5,281 nucleotides of DNA from NCBI GenBank assembly GCA_900553965.1, contig USFX01000182.1, positions 1 to 5,281 of the forward strand, written 5' to 3'. A model generated the notes under the pieces. The model had not been told where the DNA came from and did not search any database. It worked only from the letters and a program-made list of their open reading frames with translations. The stretch's first letter is position 1, and every line of letters starts with the position of its first letter. Below, piece by piece: positions 1-5,082 of the stretch. A program made the translations under genes and the position numbers. The stretch is from an uncultured Prevotella sp. GTDB lineage: Bacteria > Bacteroidota > Bacteroidia > Bacteroidales > Bacteroidaceae.

Positions 1-116
1 ACCTCGGTGGAACCGATGTCTCCGGCGTGCCATATTTCGTCGCACGGTTCGAAGTAGTGGAGATATTTCTCGTCCCAGTAGGCGTGGGTGTCGCTTATTA
101 TTCCGATTTTCTTCAT
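1..116 (-). CDS. YfcE/MJ0936-family metallophosphoesterase, N-terminal fragment
   Basis: Only the first 38 codons plus two bases are present; the gene runs off the left edge of the window. The translation starts MKKIGIISDTHAYWD and later reads EIWHAGDIGSTEV. The SDTH segment (Asp9 and His11, the DxH metal-binding motif) right after a short hydrophobic strand, and HAGD at residues 30-33 (Asp33 as the likely bridging metal ligand), are the first two signature motifs of the small calcineurin-like phosphoesterases of the YfcE/MJ0936 group. These are cytoplasmic, metal-dependent phosphodiesterases. The ATG at 114-116 is chosen because this family begins directly with the first beta strand. It is probably the third gene of the MATE-kinase run, separated from the kinase by a 187-bp gap full of repeats. 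The catalytic C-terminal histidines cannot be checked here, and the physiological substrate is unknown. Confidence 0.85.
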   Translation of the reverse strand, partial: MKKIGIISDTHAYWDEKYLHYFEPCDEIWHAGDIGSTE

Positions 117-125
117 AATGTGAAG

Positions 126-163
126 CCCCCTATGGTCCCCCGAAGGGGGACACTGAGTGGGGG
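126..163. repeat. nested GC-rich palindrome ahead of the phosphoesterase
   Basis: A perfect 7-bp stem, GTCCCCC (135-141) and GGGGGAC (145-151), has a 3-base loop. It is nested inside an outer CCCCC/GGGGG pairing (126-130 with 159-163). Read on the minus (mRNA) strand the apex is C-TTCG-G, the very stable UUCG tetraloop type. The foot of the structure is only about 10 nt upstream of the phosphoesterase ATG. It resembles the dispersed GC palindromes at 242-258 and 1043-1063. It could act as a partial terminator, an mRNA 3' end stabiliser for the kinase message, or a brake on translation of the next gene; the sequence does not decide between these. Confidence 0.7.
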
Positions 164-213
164 ATGTTAGATGTCAGATGTTAGTGATGTTAGTGATGGG
201 AGCTATGGGAGAG
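164..213. repeat. degenerate 7/9-bp tandem array (ATGTTAGTG / ATGGGAGnn)
   Basis: Six head-to-tail units can be read on the plus strand: ATGTTAG, ATGTCAG, ATGTTAGTG twice, ATGGGAGCT and ATGGGAGAG. The last two units share the 16-mer ATGGGAGCTATGGGAG exactly with positions 980-995 of the larger array ahead of the kinase. This looks like a smaller, more diverged copy of that array. It lies between the kinase stop and the phosphoesterase start and has no coding role. Confidence 0.75.
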
Positions 214-275
214 ACGGGAACCCACTAAAGCATATCAAGCTCCCTCCCTTCGGGAGGGTTGGGGTGGGTTTTAGG
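214..275. repeat. GC palindrome with CTAAAGCATATCA linker, copy 1
   Basis: A linker (CTAAAGCATATCA, 225-237) is followed by a perfect hairpin, CCCTCCC (242-248), loop TTC, GGGAGGG (252-258), then TTGGGGTGGG. The same order of parts occurs at 1021-1077. On the mRNA strand the hairpin sits about 45 nt past the kinase stop codon. It may be a 3' end or terminator-like structure, but no T-run directly follows it on the minus strand, so an intrinsic terminator is not supported. The palindrome is of a dispersed kind familiar from Bacteroidota genomes (my recollection, not a search). Confidence 0.7.
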
Positions 276-303
276 TTTTTTGGGGTGGGTCTTTGAGCGG
301 GTT

Positions 304-915
304 TCAGAGTCTTTTCTTCACAAACTCCCTGATGAACTCCTCTGTCCGTTCGGGGCCGAGCAGACTGGAATTGATGCACAGGTCATAGCTCGCTCCGTGG
401 CCCCAGGTCTTGCCCGTATAGTAGTTGTAATAGTCCGCGCGGCTGCGGTCACCCTTTTCGATCAGCCTTCGGGCGGTGTCCTCGTCACATCCGTTTCGGT
501 CGCATATCCGTCGGATGCGGCTGTCGAGGTCGGCCGTGATGAAGACGTTGACCACGTCATTGTGGTCGCGCAGGACGTAGTCGGCGCAGCGGCCGACAAA
601 CACACACGAGCCTTCTTCGGCGGCATGGCGTATGGCGTCGCTCTGGAACTTGAAGAGATTCTCCTGCGAGAGGTTGTTGCTGTAGAAGTTGACGTCGCTG
701 ATGTGGGGAATATGCAGGTGGAAGAGCGAGCGCAGGAAGCCGCGGTTCTCGTCGTTCTGTTCGAAGAACTTCTCGCAGAAGCCGCTTTCCTTTGCCGCAA
801 GGTTCAGCAGCTCGCGGTCGTAGAACTTGCACCCGAGGTTTTCGGCCAGCCTTGCGGCAATCTCCCGGCCGCCGCTGCCGAGCTGGCGGCCGATGTTGAT
901 GATAATCTTGGTCAT
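304..915 (-). CDS. cytidylate kinase-like P-loop family protein
   Basis: A 203-residue cytoplasmic protein of the cytidylate kinase-like family (the group often called Cytidylate_kin2). The start is MTKIIINIGRQLGSGGREIA: a beta strand leading into a P-loop-type segment, GRQLGSGGRE at residues 9-18, as is typical of the family. The canonical P-loop lysine is replaced by Gly16-Arg17, which is normal for this branch. The family's VFVGRCADYVL segment is at residues 105-115, a basic RIRRI stretch is at 133-137 (lid/NMP-binding side), and a conserved DYYNYYTG segment is at 161-168. The length is as expected and the frame is intact. The ATG at 913-915 is right for the conserved N-terminus. Family membership is clear, but nucleotide specificity is not: true CMP kinase (Cmk) is a different branch, so phosphorylation of CMP is not established. 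The gene follows the MATE exporter after a 122-bp gap that contains no recognisable promoter, so it is probably transcribed from the MATE promoter. An 11-unit 9-bp array ends about 10 nt before its start codon and is likely part of its mRNA leader. Confidence 0.9.
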   Translation of the reverse strand: MTKIIINIGRQLGSGGREIAARLAENLGCKFYDRELLNLAAKESGFCEKFFEQNDENRGFLRSLFHLHIPHISDVNFYSNNLSQENLFKFQSDAIRHAAEEGSCVFVGRCADYVLRDHNDVVNVFITADLDSRIRRICDRNGCDEDTARRLIEKGDRSRADYYNYYTGKTWGHGASYDLCINSSLLGPERTEEFIREFVKKRL

Positions 916-924
916 TCTTTTCTT

Positions 925-1023
925 TATGGGAGTTATGGGAGTTATGGGGGTAATGGGGGTAATGGGAGTAATGGGGGTAATGGGAGCTATGGGAGTGATG
1001 GGGGTAATGGGAATTATGGGGAA
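925..1023. repeat. 11-copy 9-bp tandem array (nATGGGnnn)
   Basis: Eleven contiguous 9-bp units fill exactly 99 bp on the plus strand, in order: TATGGGAGT twice, TATGGGGGT, AATGGGGGT, AATGGGAGT, AATGGGGGT, AATGGGAGC, TATGGGAGT, GATGGGGGT, AATGGGAAT and TATGGGGAA. ATGGG is invariant; the first base and the last three vary. Runs of three to five G recur every 9 bp with short spacers, so the plus (template) strand meets the simple G-quadruplex pattern several times over. The mRNA strand carries C-runs instead. The array occupies most of the MATE-kinase gap and ends about 10 nt before the kinase ATG. It has no CRISPR character: there are no spacers and the unit is very short. Confidence 0.95.
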
Positions 1024-1077
1024 CTGCTAAAAGCATATCACTCCCCTCCCTTTCGGGGAGGGGTTGGGGGTGAGGCT
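1024..1077. repeat. GC palindrome with CTAAAAGCATATCA linker, copy 2
   Basis: A linker (CTAAAAGCATATCA, 1027-1040) precedes a hairpin, CCCCTCCC (1043-1050), loop TTTCG, GGGAGGGG (1056-1063), then TTGGGGGTGAGG. The order and sequence match copy 1 at 214-275. On the minus strand the repeat reads, depending on frame, LTPNPSPKGRG or SPPTPPRKGGE, two peptide tails often seen where this dispersed palindrome invades gene ends (recollection). Here it overlaps the last codons and the stop of the MATE gene. It may also form an mRNA hairpin at the end of that coding region. Confidence 0.8.
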
Positions 1078-2396
1078 TTCACCATAACTATCGCCGTCAC
1101 GACCGACGCCACGGTGTCGGCCACGGGCATGGAGAGCCATACGCCGTTGACGCCCATCGCCGGCGGGAGAATGATGAGCATGGGCAGGAGGAAGAGCATC
1201 TGGCGCGAGAGCGAGAGGAAGATGCTGACGCGGGCGCGGCCGATGCTCTGGAAGAAGTTGGTCACGACCATCTGATAGCCGATGATGGGGAAGGTGAACA
1301 TGACGATGCGCATGCCGTGGGCGGACAGGCTGATCAGTTCGCTGTCGGCCGTGAACAGCCGTGCGCATTGCCCCGGAATGGCTTCGGCGATGACGAATCC
1401 TGCGGTGGTCACGGCCGTGGCGGCCATCATCGCGAGCTTGACGACGCGCATGAGACGCTCGGTCTGCTGTGCACCGTAGTTATATCCGGCAATCGGCTGC
1501 ATGCCCTGATTGATACCCATGACAATCATCACGAAGACGAAGGCCACGCGGTTGACAATTCCATAGGCTCCCACGGCGAGGGCGCCGCCGTAGGCCAGCA
1601 GTCCCTTGTTGATGAAGATGACCACGACACAGGCGCAGACGTTCATCAGGAACGGCGACATGCCGATGCCGATGATGTTGCGGACGATCATCCCTATCGG
1701 GCGGTAGATGCCGCGCCGCAGGTGGAGCAGCTCGTTCTTGTCGGAGAAGAGCCGCATCTGCCACGTCAGGGCCATCAGCTGCGAGAGAATCGTGGCGAAG
1801 GCCGCTCCGCGTATGCCCATATCGAAGACGTAGATGAAGAGCGGGTCGAGGATGGTGTTCATCACGACGGTGAACATCGTGGCGTACATCGCCTGACGGG
1901 GCTTGCCCGAGGCGCGGAGCACGGCGTTCATGCCGAAATACATGTGTGAGAAGACGTTGCCCAGAAGGATGACGACCATATAGTCGCGGGCGTAGGGTAT
2001 GGTCTGCGGGCTTGCTCCGAAGAAATAGAGTATGTCGTCGAGGAAGAGAAGTGAGAAGACGCTGAAGAGAATGCCGACAATAAGGTTGAGCGTCACGGTA
2101 TTGCCGAGGATGTGTTGTGCCGTGCTGTAGTCCTTCTGTCCCAGCTTGACAGATATGCACGTGGACGCTCCCACGCCGACGGCGGCTCCGAAAGCCGCTC
2201 CGAGGTTCATGAACGGGAATGTCAGAGCCAGACCCGAGATGGCCATCGGACCGACGCCCTGACCGATGAATATGCTGTCGACCATGTTGTAGAGCGACGC
2301 GGCGGTCATGGCGATGATGGCTGGCATGGCATACTGCATAAGCAGACGACCGACTGGCTTTGTCCCCAATTCAAGTGTTGCTTTGTTGTTGTCCAT
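1038..2396 (-). CDS. MATE family efflux transporter
   Basis: An integral inner-membrane exporter of 452 residues that would couple efflux of organic cations or drugs to Na+ or H+ import. Many hydrophobic segments are visible, consistent with the usual 12 helices in two MatE halves. Family features in order (numbered from M1 of MDNNK): ASLYNMVDSIFIGQ near 33-46 in helix 1, RASGKPRQAM at 161-170, MNTILDPLFIYV at 179-190 in the first half, and GINQGMQPIAGYNYGA at 294-309 opening the second half. The last motif suggests the MepA-like branch. The ATG at 2394-2396 is preferred over an in-frame ATG at 2406-2408, because the predicted transcription start (about 2417) would leave the upstream ATG almost no leader. 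The final 11 residues, SPPTPPRKGGE, and the TGA stop come from the GC palindrome at 1024-1077, so the natural C-terminus seems to have been replaced. That tail lies beyond the last helix, and I expect the protein still to work. It is the first gene of the run with the kinase and phosphoesterase. Substrate unknown. Confidence 0.93.
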   Translation of the reverse strand: MDNNKATLELGTKPVGRLLMQYAMPAIIAMTAASLYNMVDSIFIGQGVGPMAISGLALTFPFMNLGAAFGAAVGVGASTCISVKLGQKDYSTAQHILGNTVTLNLIVGILFSVFSLLFLDDILYFFGASPQTIPYARDYMVVILLGNVFSHMYFGMNAVLRASGKPRQAMYATMFTVVMNTILDPLFIYVFDMGIRGAAFATILSQLMALTWQMRLFSDKNELLHLRRGIYRPIGMIVRNIIGIGMSPFLMNVCACVVVIFINKGLLAYGGALAVGAYGIVNRVAFVFVMIVMGINQGMQPIAGYNYGAQQTERLMRVVKLAMMAATAVTTAGFVIAEAIPGQCARLFTADSELISLSAHGMRIVMFTFPIIGYQMVVTNFFQSIGRARVSIFLSLSRQMLFLLPMLIILPPAMGVNGVWLSMPVADTVASVVTAIVMVKASPPTPPRKGGE

Positions 2397-2402
2397 TGAT
2401 AT

Positions 2403-2430
2403 ACACATTATATATATGTGTGCAAAGGTA
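2403..2430 (-). promoter_or_regulatory. Bacteroidota-type promoter and leader inverted repeat for the MATE gene
   Basis: On the minus strand TACCTTTG (2430 to 2423) is an exact match to the Bacteroidota -7 consensus TAnnTTTG. The -33 element is weak: TTCG at 2452-2449, 18 nt upstream, is the nearest match to TTTG, and it lies in the outer arm of the foldback repeat. The transcription start should fall near 2417, giving a leader of about 20 nt to the ATG at 2396. An inverted repeat, ACACAT (2403-2408) and ATGTGT (2416-2421) with a 7-bp TA-rich loop, covers the start point. It could be an operator or a 5' stem-loop. Confidence 0.65.
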
Positions 2431-2437
2431 CATAAAA

Positions 2438-2660
2438 ATTATGAATTACGAATTAGGAATTAGGAGTTGTCGGCCTACGGCCGATGATAAATTATGGAAT
2501 TACGAATTATACCAGCGGGATGTCCTTGCTTCGATGTCATTCCAAAACCGTTGCAGCGTGAAATATCAGTAACGTTGGAATGGCGGCAGCAAATTCGTAA
2601 TTCCATAATTTATCATTGGCCGTAGGCCGACAACACCTAATTTAAAATTCCTAATTTATC
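2438..2660. repeat. AT-rich foldback (long inverted repeat) element
   Basis: Two 43-bp arms, 2466-2508 and 2592-2634, are reverse complements at 42 of 43 positions. Each contains its own small palindrome (GGCC-TAC-GGCC). The homology continues outward less perfectly through ATTAGGAATT-type sequence (about 2445-2465 against 2635-2660). Inward, an 8-bp pair, CATTCCAA (2538-2545) and TTGGAATG (2575-2582), extends the fold. A direct repeat also links ATTATGAATTACGAATTA (2438-2455) with 2491-2509. The structure fits a non-autonomous MITE-like or foldback element with no coding capacity. Its outer right arm supplies the stop codon of the TPR gene. As RNA it would form a very long hairpin between that gene and the MATE promoter and may end or process the upstream transcript. 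Confidence 0.85.
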
Positions 2661-4324
2661 GTTCTTATCCTTGCGTCGAAGTCCCTTGCCCCACCCTTTT
2701 CGTTGAACAGTTTGGAGAGCATGCGGCTGCGGATGTTGGTGATGGTCTGGGGTGAGGTGCCTGTGAGCACGGCGATTTCGGAGGGAATGAAGCGCAGACG
2801 GATGAGCAGACAGACGTTGATTTCGTTCGTGTTGATGACCGTCGTGCCGTAGAGCAGCGCCGTCAGCTGCGGTAGGTAGGTTCTCGTCAGCTCATACATC
2901 TCCTTCCACTCCGTGTCGTCAGCCTCCATTCCGCGTGAGGCCAGGGCGTGCATGCGCGTCACGATGGGCGCCTGCATGAGCTGTTCCTGCATGTTCCAGT
3001 CGTCCGGCTGGCGGCGGTCGTCCTGATATTCGGCCAGTTTCTCCTGCAGCTGCTTTATCTCGTCCGTCTTCCGGGCTATTGTCGTCTCGTCTGTCTCGTT
3101 CTTCTTCATCAGCGCGGCCATGCGGTCGCTGACGATGTTATATGTCATCATGTCGGCCGAATAGTTCCTGTTGAGATTGCGTATGCGCCGCCGCTGATAG
3201 ACGACCGTCGTCACGGTGATGATGATGAGCAGGAGCGAGGCGGCCACAATGTTTCTCAGTTTGCGTTCGTGCGCCTTCTTGCTGGCGTCAATCTCGTGTT
3301 GCGCCTGTGCTCCGACAATCCCCGTGAGTCCTTCGTCAGAGCTGATTGATTCATATTGAGACGTCATGCGTTTGAGAATCACGATGGCGTGCTTGTACTG
3401 GTGGGTGCTGTCGAAGTAACGGAACAGGTTCATGTTGGCGTTGAAGCTGATGTCCCGCTCGGTTCTGACAGCTGTCTCATACCACAGTTCACACGCCTTT
3501 TCCATGTTTCCCTGTCCGGCATAGATATCTCCCATGAGCTTGCGTGTCTTGAAGACCAGCGGATGGGTGTCCACCGCCTTGTTGAGCAGGCTCACGGCCG
3601 TCGCCGTGTCTTTCATCCGCAGGGCAAGGCTGGCCTTGTTGGTGAGCAGCTGTGCCTGCAGTTCTTCGTTGAAGTTGTATTTGAACGGATCGATGCGGCT
3701 GATGTACATCGCCATGCTGTCGGGCATGTTGAGGTAGTCGAAGATGTCGGTTATGCTGTTGATTACGCTCACCCGCAGGTCTTCGTCGGCACAATAGCGT
3801 GCATGGTGCAGTGCCATGCGGTAATACTGCAGAGCCTTCTGGTCGCTTCCTTTCTTGCGGTTGATGCGCCCGAGCGACTCGTTGATATAGAATTTCAGGA
3901 ACGGGGCCACCGTGTCTCTGGCCATTTCGGAGGCTTCGAGGATGACGCTTACGGCCTCGCGGTAACGGTTGTGCTCGTAGAGCGCTATTCCGTGGTGGAG
4001 CATGGAGCGCGCCGTGCGGCCCTTGTCGCCGTACGTCCGGAAGTGTCTGATGCTCTCGTCGAGCGTTCCGACAGGGTCCTGCGGGAGGTTGAGACGGTGG
4101 AGGCTTTCCGCTCTCAGGAGCATGTAGAGCGCCCTGTTGCCCTCACTGAGCCTGTCGGCGTCGATGCTGTCGAGCCGGGCTATGGCCGAAAAGGGCGCGA
4201 TGTTGACCTGCCGTTCTATCTTATCAAGCATACGGCTGCGAGACTGCTCGTTGGAGCAGCCCGCAACCGTAATGAATACCGCTAAATAAATTAATCTATA
4301 GGTGTATCTCAGTAACCATCTCAC
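2651..4324 (-). CDS. membrane-anchored TPR regulator with C-terminal helix-turn-helix
   Basis: A 557-residue protein of a type common in Bacteroidales: periplasmic TPR-like sensor, one membrane helix and a cytoplasmic DNA-binding domain. Residues 1-23 form a signal peptide ending in a lipobox (TVAGC, lipidated Cys23). Helical repeats resembling TPRs fill about 31-330, opening with the family segment LDSIDADRLSEGNRALY at 51-67. A hydrophobic helix spans about 359-376 (IVAASLLLIIITVTTVVY), followed by the basic stop-transfer RRRIRNLNR and a likely coiled coil to about 435. The C-terminus (about 500-540: RLRFIPSEIAVLTGTSPQTITNIRSRM) is a LuxR/GerE-like helix-turn-helix. The start is GTG (4322-4324): the nearby ATG at 4317-4319 is out of frame and soon stops, and the GTG gives a complete signal peptide. 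It follows the TonB-C gene by 52 bp with no promoter visible, so the two are probably cotranscribed. The TAG stop and last codons lie in the foldback repeat. Ligand and target genes are unknown; membrane topology is inferred. Confidence 0.85.
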   Translation of the reverse strand: MRWLLRYTYRLIYLAVFITVAGCSNEQSRSRMLDKIERQVNIAPFSAIARLDSIDADRLSEGNRALYMLLRAESLHRLNLPQDPVGTLDESIRHFRTYGDKGRTARSMLHHGIALYEHNRYREAVSVILEASEMARDTVAPFLKFYINESLGRINRKKGSDQKALQYYRMALHHARYCADEDLRVSVINSITDIFDYLNMPDSMAMYISRIDPFKYNFNEELQAQLLTNKASLALRMKDTATAVSLLNKAVDTHPLVFKTRKLMGDIYAGQGNMEKACELWYETAVRTERDISFNANMNLFRYFDSTHQYKHAIVILKRMTSQYESISSDEGLTGIVGAQAQHEIDASKKAHERKLRNIVAASLLLIIITVTTVVYQRRRIRNLNRNYSADMMTYNIVSDRMAALMKKNETDETTIARKTDEIKQLQEKLAEYQDDRRQPDDWNMQEQLMQAPIVTRMHALASRGMEADDTEWKEMYELTRTYLPQLTALLYGTTVINTNEINVCLLIRLRFIPSEIAVLTGTSPQTITNIRSRMLSKLFNEKGGARDFDARIRTIN

Positions 4325-4376
4325 GGTCTTACCTGTATGTTCCGTTATGTAGTATTTATGTCCGTCTAAGTATTTA

Positions 4377-4847
4377 TCAGAGCTGGAACGTCACAGGAAG
4401 AGAGAAATAGACCTTCACCGGCTGGCCGTCGACCACGCCCGGCTTCCATGCCGGCATGGCGTTGACAACGCGCAGAGCCTCTTCGTCGAGCAGCTTGTTG
4501 ACGCTTCTTACTACCGTAGCGTCTTCAATCTTACCTTCTTCATTAACGATGAACTTGACTATTACGCGGCCTTGGATTTTCTTGTCCTGAGCTTCCTGCG
4601 GATACTTGATGTTCTCGCCGAGCCATTTCATGAGCGCTTCGTCGCCACCTTCAAACGCCGGCATCTCCTTGACTATATCATAGATACCTACTGAGTCGGG
4701 GCCGACAATATCTACGCTGTCTGACTCTACCACCTCGATGCTGTCCGTTGCATCTGCCGGGGCGTTCTTGCTACTGTTGCCGGAGCATGCTGCTGTCAGC
4801 AATCCCATGGCTGAAACCATGGCGAATATCATTATTCTACTTTTCAT
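4377..4847 (-). CDS. TonB C-terminal-domain lipoprotein
   Basis: A 156-residue exported lipoprotein. Residues 1-20 are a signal peptide and LTAAC puts the lipidated cysteine at 21. A short acidic linker (35-58) contains three loose 8-residue repeats starting DSIEVVES, DSVDIVGP and DSVGIYDI. The rest is a TonB C-terminal domain (about 63-156), recognised from PAFEGGDEALMKWLGENIKYP, then GRVIVKFIVNEEGKIEDATVVRS, then DEEALRVVNAMPAWKPG and the closing PVTFQL strand. Classical TonB is anchored in the inner membrane by an N-terminal helix that contacts ExbB/ExbD and has a long Pro-rich spacer. Both are absent here, so energy transduction is doubtful; a role in binding TonB boxes or peptidoglycan, or in signalling, is possible. 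It ends with tandem stops TGA TAA and lies 52 bp upstream of the TPR regulator, probably in one transcript from the 4903-4933 promoter. Domain assignment is secure; function is not. Confidence 0.9.
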   Translation of the reverse strand: MKSRIMIFAMVSAMGLLTAACSGNSSKNAPADATDSIEVVESDSVDIVGPDSVGIYDIVKEMPAFEGGDEALMKWLGENIKYPQEAQDKKIQGRVIVKFIVNEEGKIEDATVVRSVNKLLDEEALRVVNAMPAWKPGVVDGQPVKVYFSLPVTFQL

Positions 4848-4888
4848 TTCCGTTGTTTTTAAACATTAATAATATAAAGTACGGTTTG

Positions 4889-4900
4889 GTGTTCGAACAC
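4889..4900. promoter_or_regulatory. 12-bp perfect palindrome at the TonB-C transcription start
   Basis: GTGTTCGAACAC is fully self-complementary and begins 2 bp downstream of the -7 box, so it covers the expected +1. Such a position suits an operator for a dimeric regulator, or a small 5' hairpin in the mRNA. The neighbouring TPR-HTH protein is one conceivable binder, but nothing in the sequence shows that. Confidence 0.5.
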
Positions 4901-4902
4901 TG

Positions 4903-4933
4903 CAAATGTAGATAAAAAGGCTTTTGTGTACAA
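4903..4933 (-). promoter_or_regulatory. Bacteroidota-type promoter of the TonB-C/TPR operon
   Basis: On the minus strand TACATTTG (4910 to 4903) matches the -7 consensus TAnnTTTG exactly. CTTG, whose TTG is at 4933-4931, fits the -33 element with 20 bp between the boxes, the normal spacing. Transcription should start near 4896, leaving an A-rich leader of about 50 nt before the ATG at 4847, without a strong Shine-Dalgarno, as usual in this phylum. This is the better of the two promoters in the window. Confidence 0.75.
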
Positions 4934-4964
4934 GAAAAGTATTACAAATTATTACACAAGCCAT

Positions 4965-5004
4965 GTTTTTAGGCTTAAAAACGGGCTTTCCGGCCAGTTT
5001 TTAA
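4965..5004. terminator. possible bidirectional terminator with alternative stems
   Basis: TTAAAAAC (4975-4982) and GTTTTTAA (4997-5004) pair perfectly, and a short GGC/GCC pairing is possible inside the loop. On the minus strand this reads as A-tract, GC stem and T-tract, the shape of an intrinsic terminator. The T/A tracts are symmetrical, so it could work both ways. The same TAAAAAC strand (4976-4982) can instead pair with GTTTTTA (4965-4971), giving a second, exclusive hairpin. It lies upstream of the TonB-C promoter and would serve a gene beyond the right edge, which is not visible. Confidence 0.35.
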
Positions 5005-5057
5005 AGGTATCGGGGAATTTTACACATGCCGTGGTTATGTAATTTTGTGATTTAAAC

Positions 5058-5081
5058 GCAAAGGAGCAAAAGCGCAAAGAC
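5058..5081. repeat. three 8-bp units GCAAAnnn
   Basis: GCAAAGGA, GCAAAAGC and GCAAAGAC follow one another without a gap. Short GCAAAG-rich runs of this kind are scattered in Bacteroidota intergenic DNA (recollection). Nothing indicates a function. Confidence 0.6.
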
Positions 5082-5082
5082 G

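Noticed and set aside
925..1023. CRISPR-like array
   Set aside because: Units are 9 bp, directly adjacent and without spacers; no cas genes are nearby.
557..1036. Minus-strand open frame with a His/Ser/Tyr-rich repeat from the 9-bp array
   Set aside because: It overlaps the kinase in another frame. The repetitive part is merely the array translated, since 9 bp keeps any frame open.
259..1275. Long plus-strand open frame (338 codons) opposite the kinase and the end of the MATE gene
   Set aside because: It is antisense to a clear kinase and exporter, has no family features, and passes through the 9-bp array as a simple Gly/Asn/Tyr repeat. GC-rich antisense frames readily stay open.
2397..2408. 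Upstream in-frame ATG of the MATE gene (2406-2408)
   Set aside because: The expected transcription start near 2417 would leave fewer than ten bases of leader, and the extra residues MCIS are not expected in the family.
3356..4285. Plus-strand open frame (309 codons) opposite the TPR regulator
   Set aside because: Shadow of a well-supported minus-strand gene; no recognisable domain and biased Val/Glu/His composition.
4317..4319. ATG near the start of the TPR regulator
   Set aside because: It is out of frame and reaches a stop after seven codons; the GTG at 4322-4324 gives an intact lipoprotein signal.
4351..4377. Direct repeat AGTATTTAT (4351-4359 and 4369-4377) in the gap between TonB-C and TPR genes
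   Set aside because: Only 9 bp of AT-rich sequence; chance is a sufficient explanation and no promoter box is next to it.
5040..5047. Plus-strand promoter candidate TAATTTTG
   Set aside because: It matches TAnnTTTG but has no -33 element at the right distance and no plus-strand gene follows inside the window.
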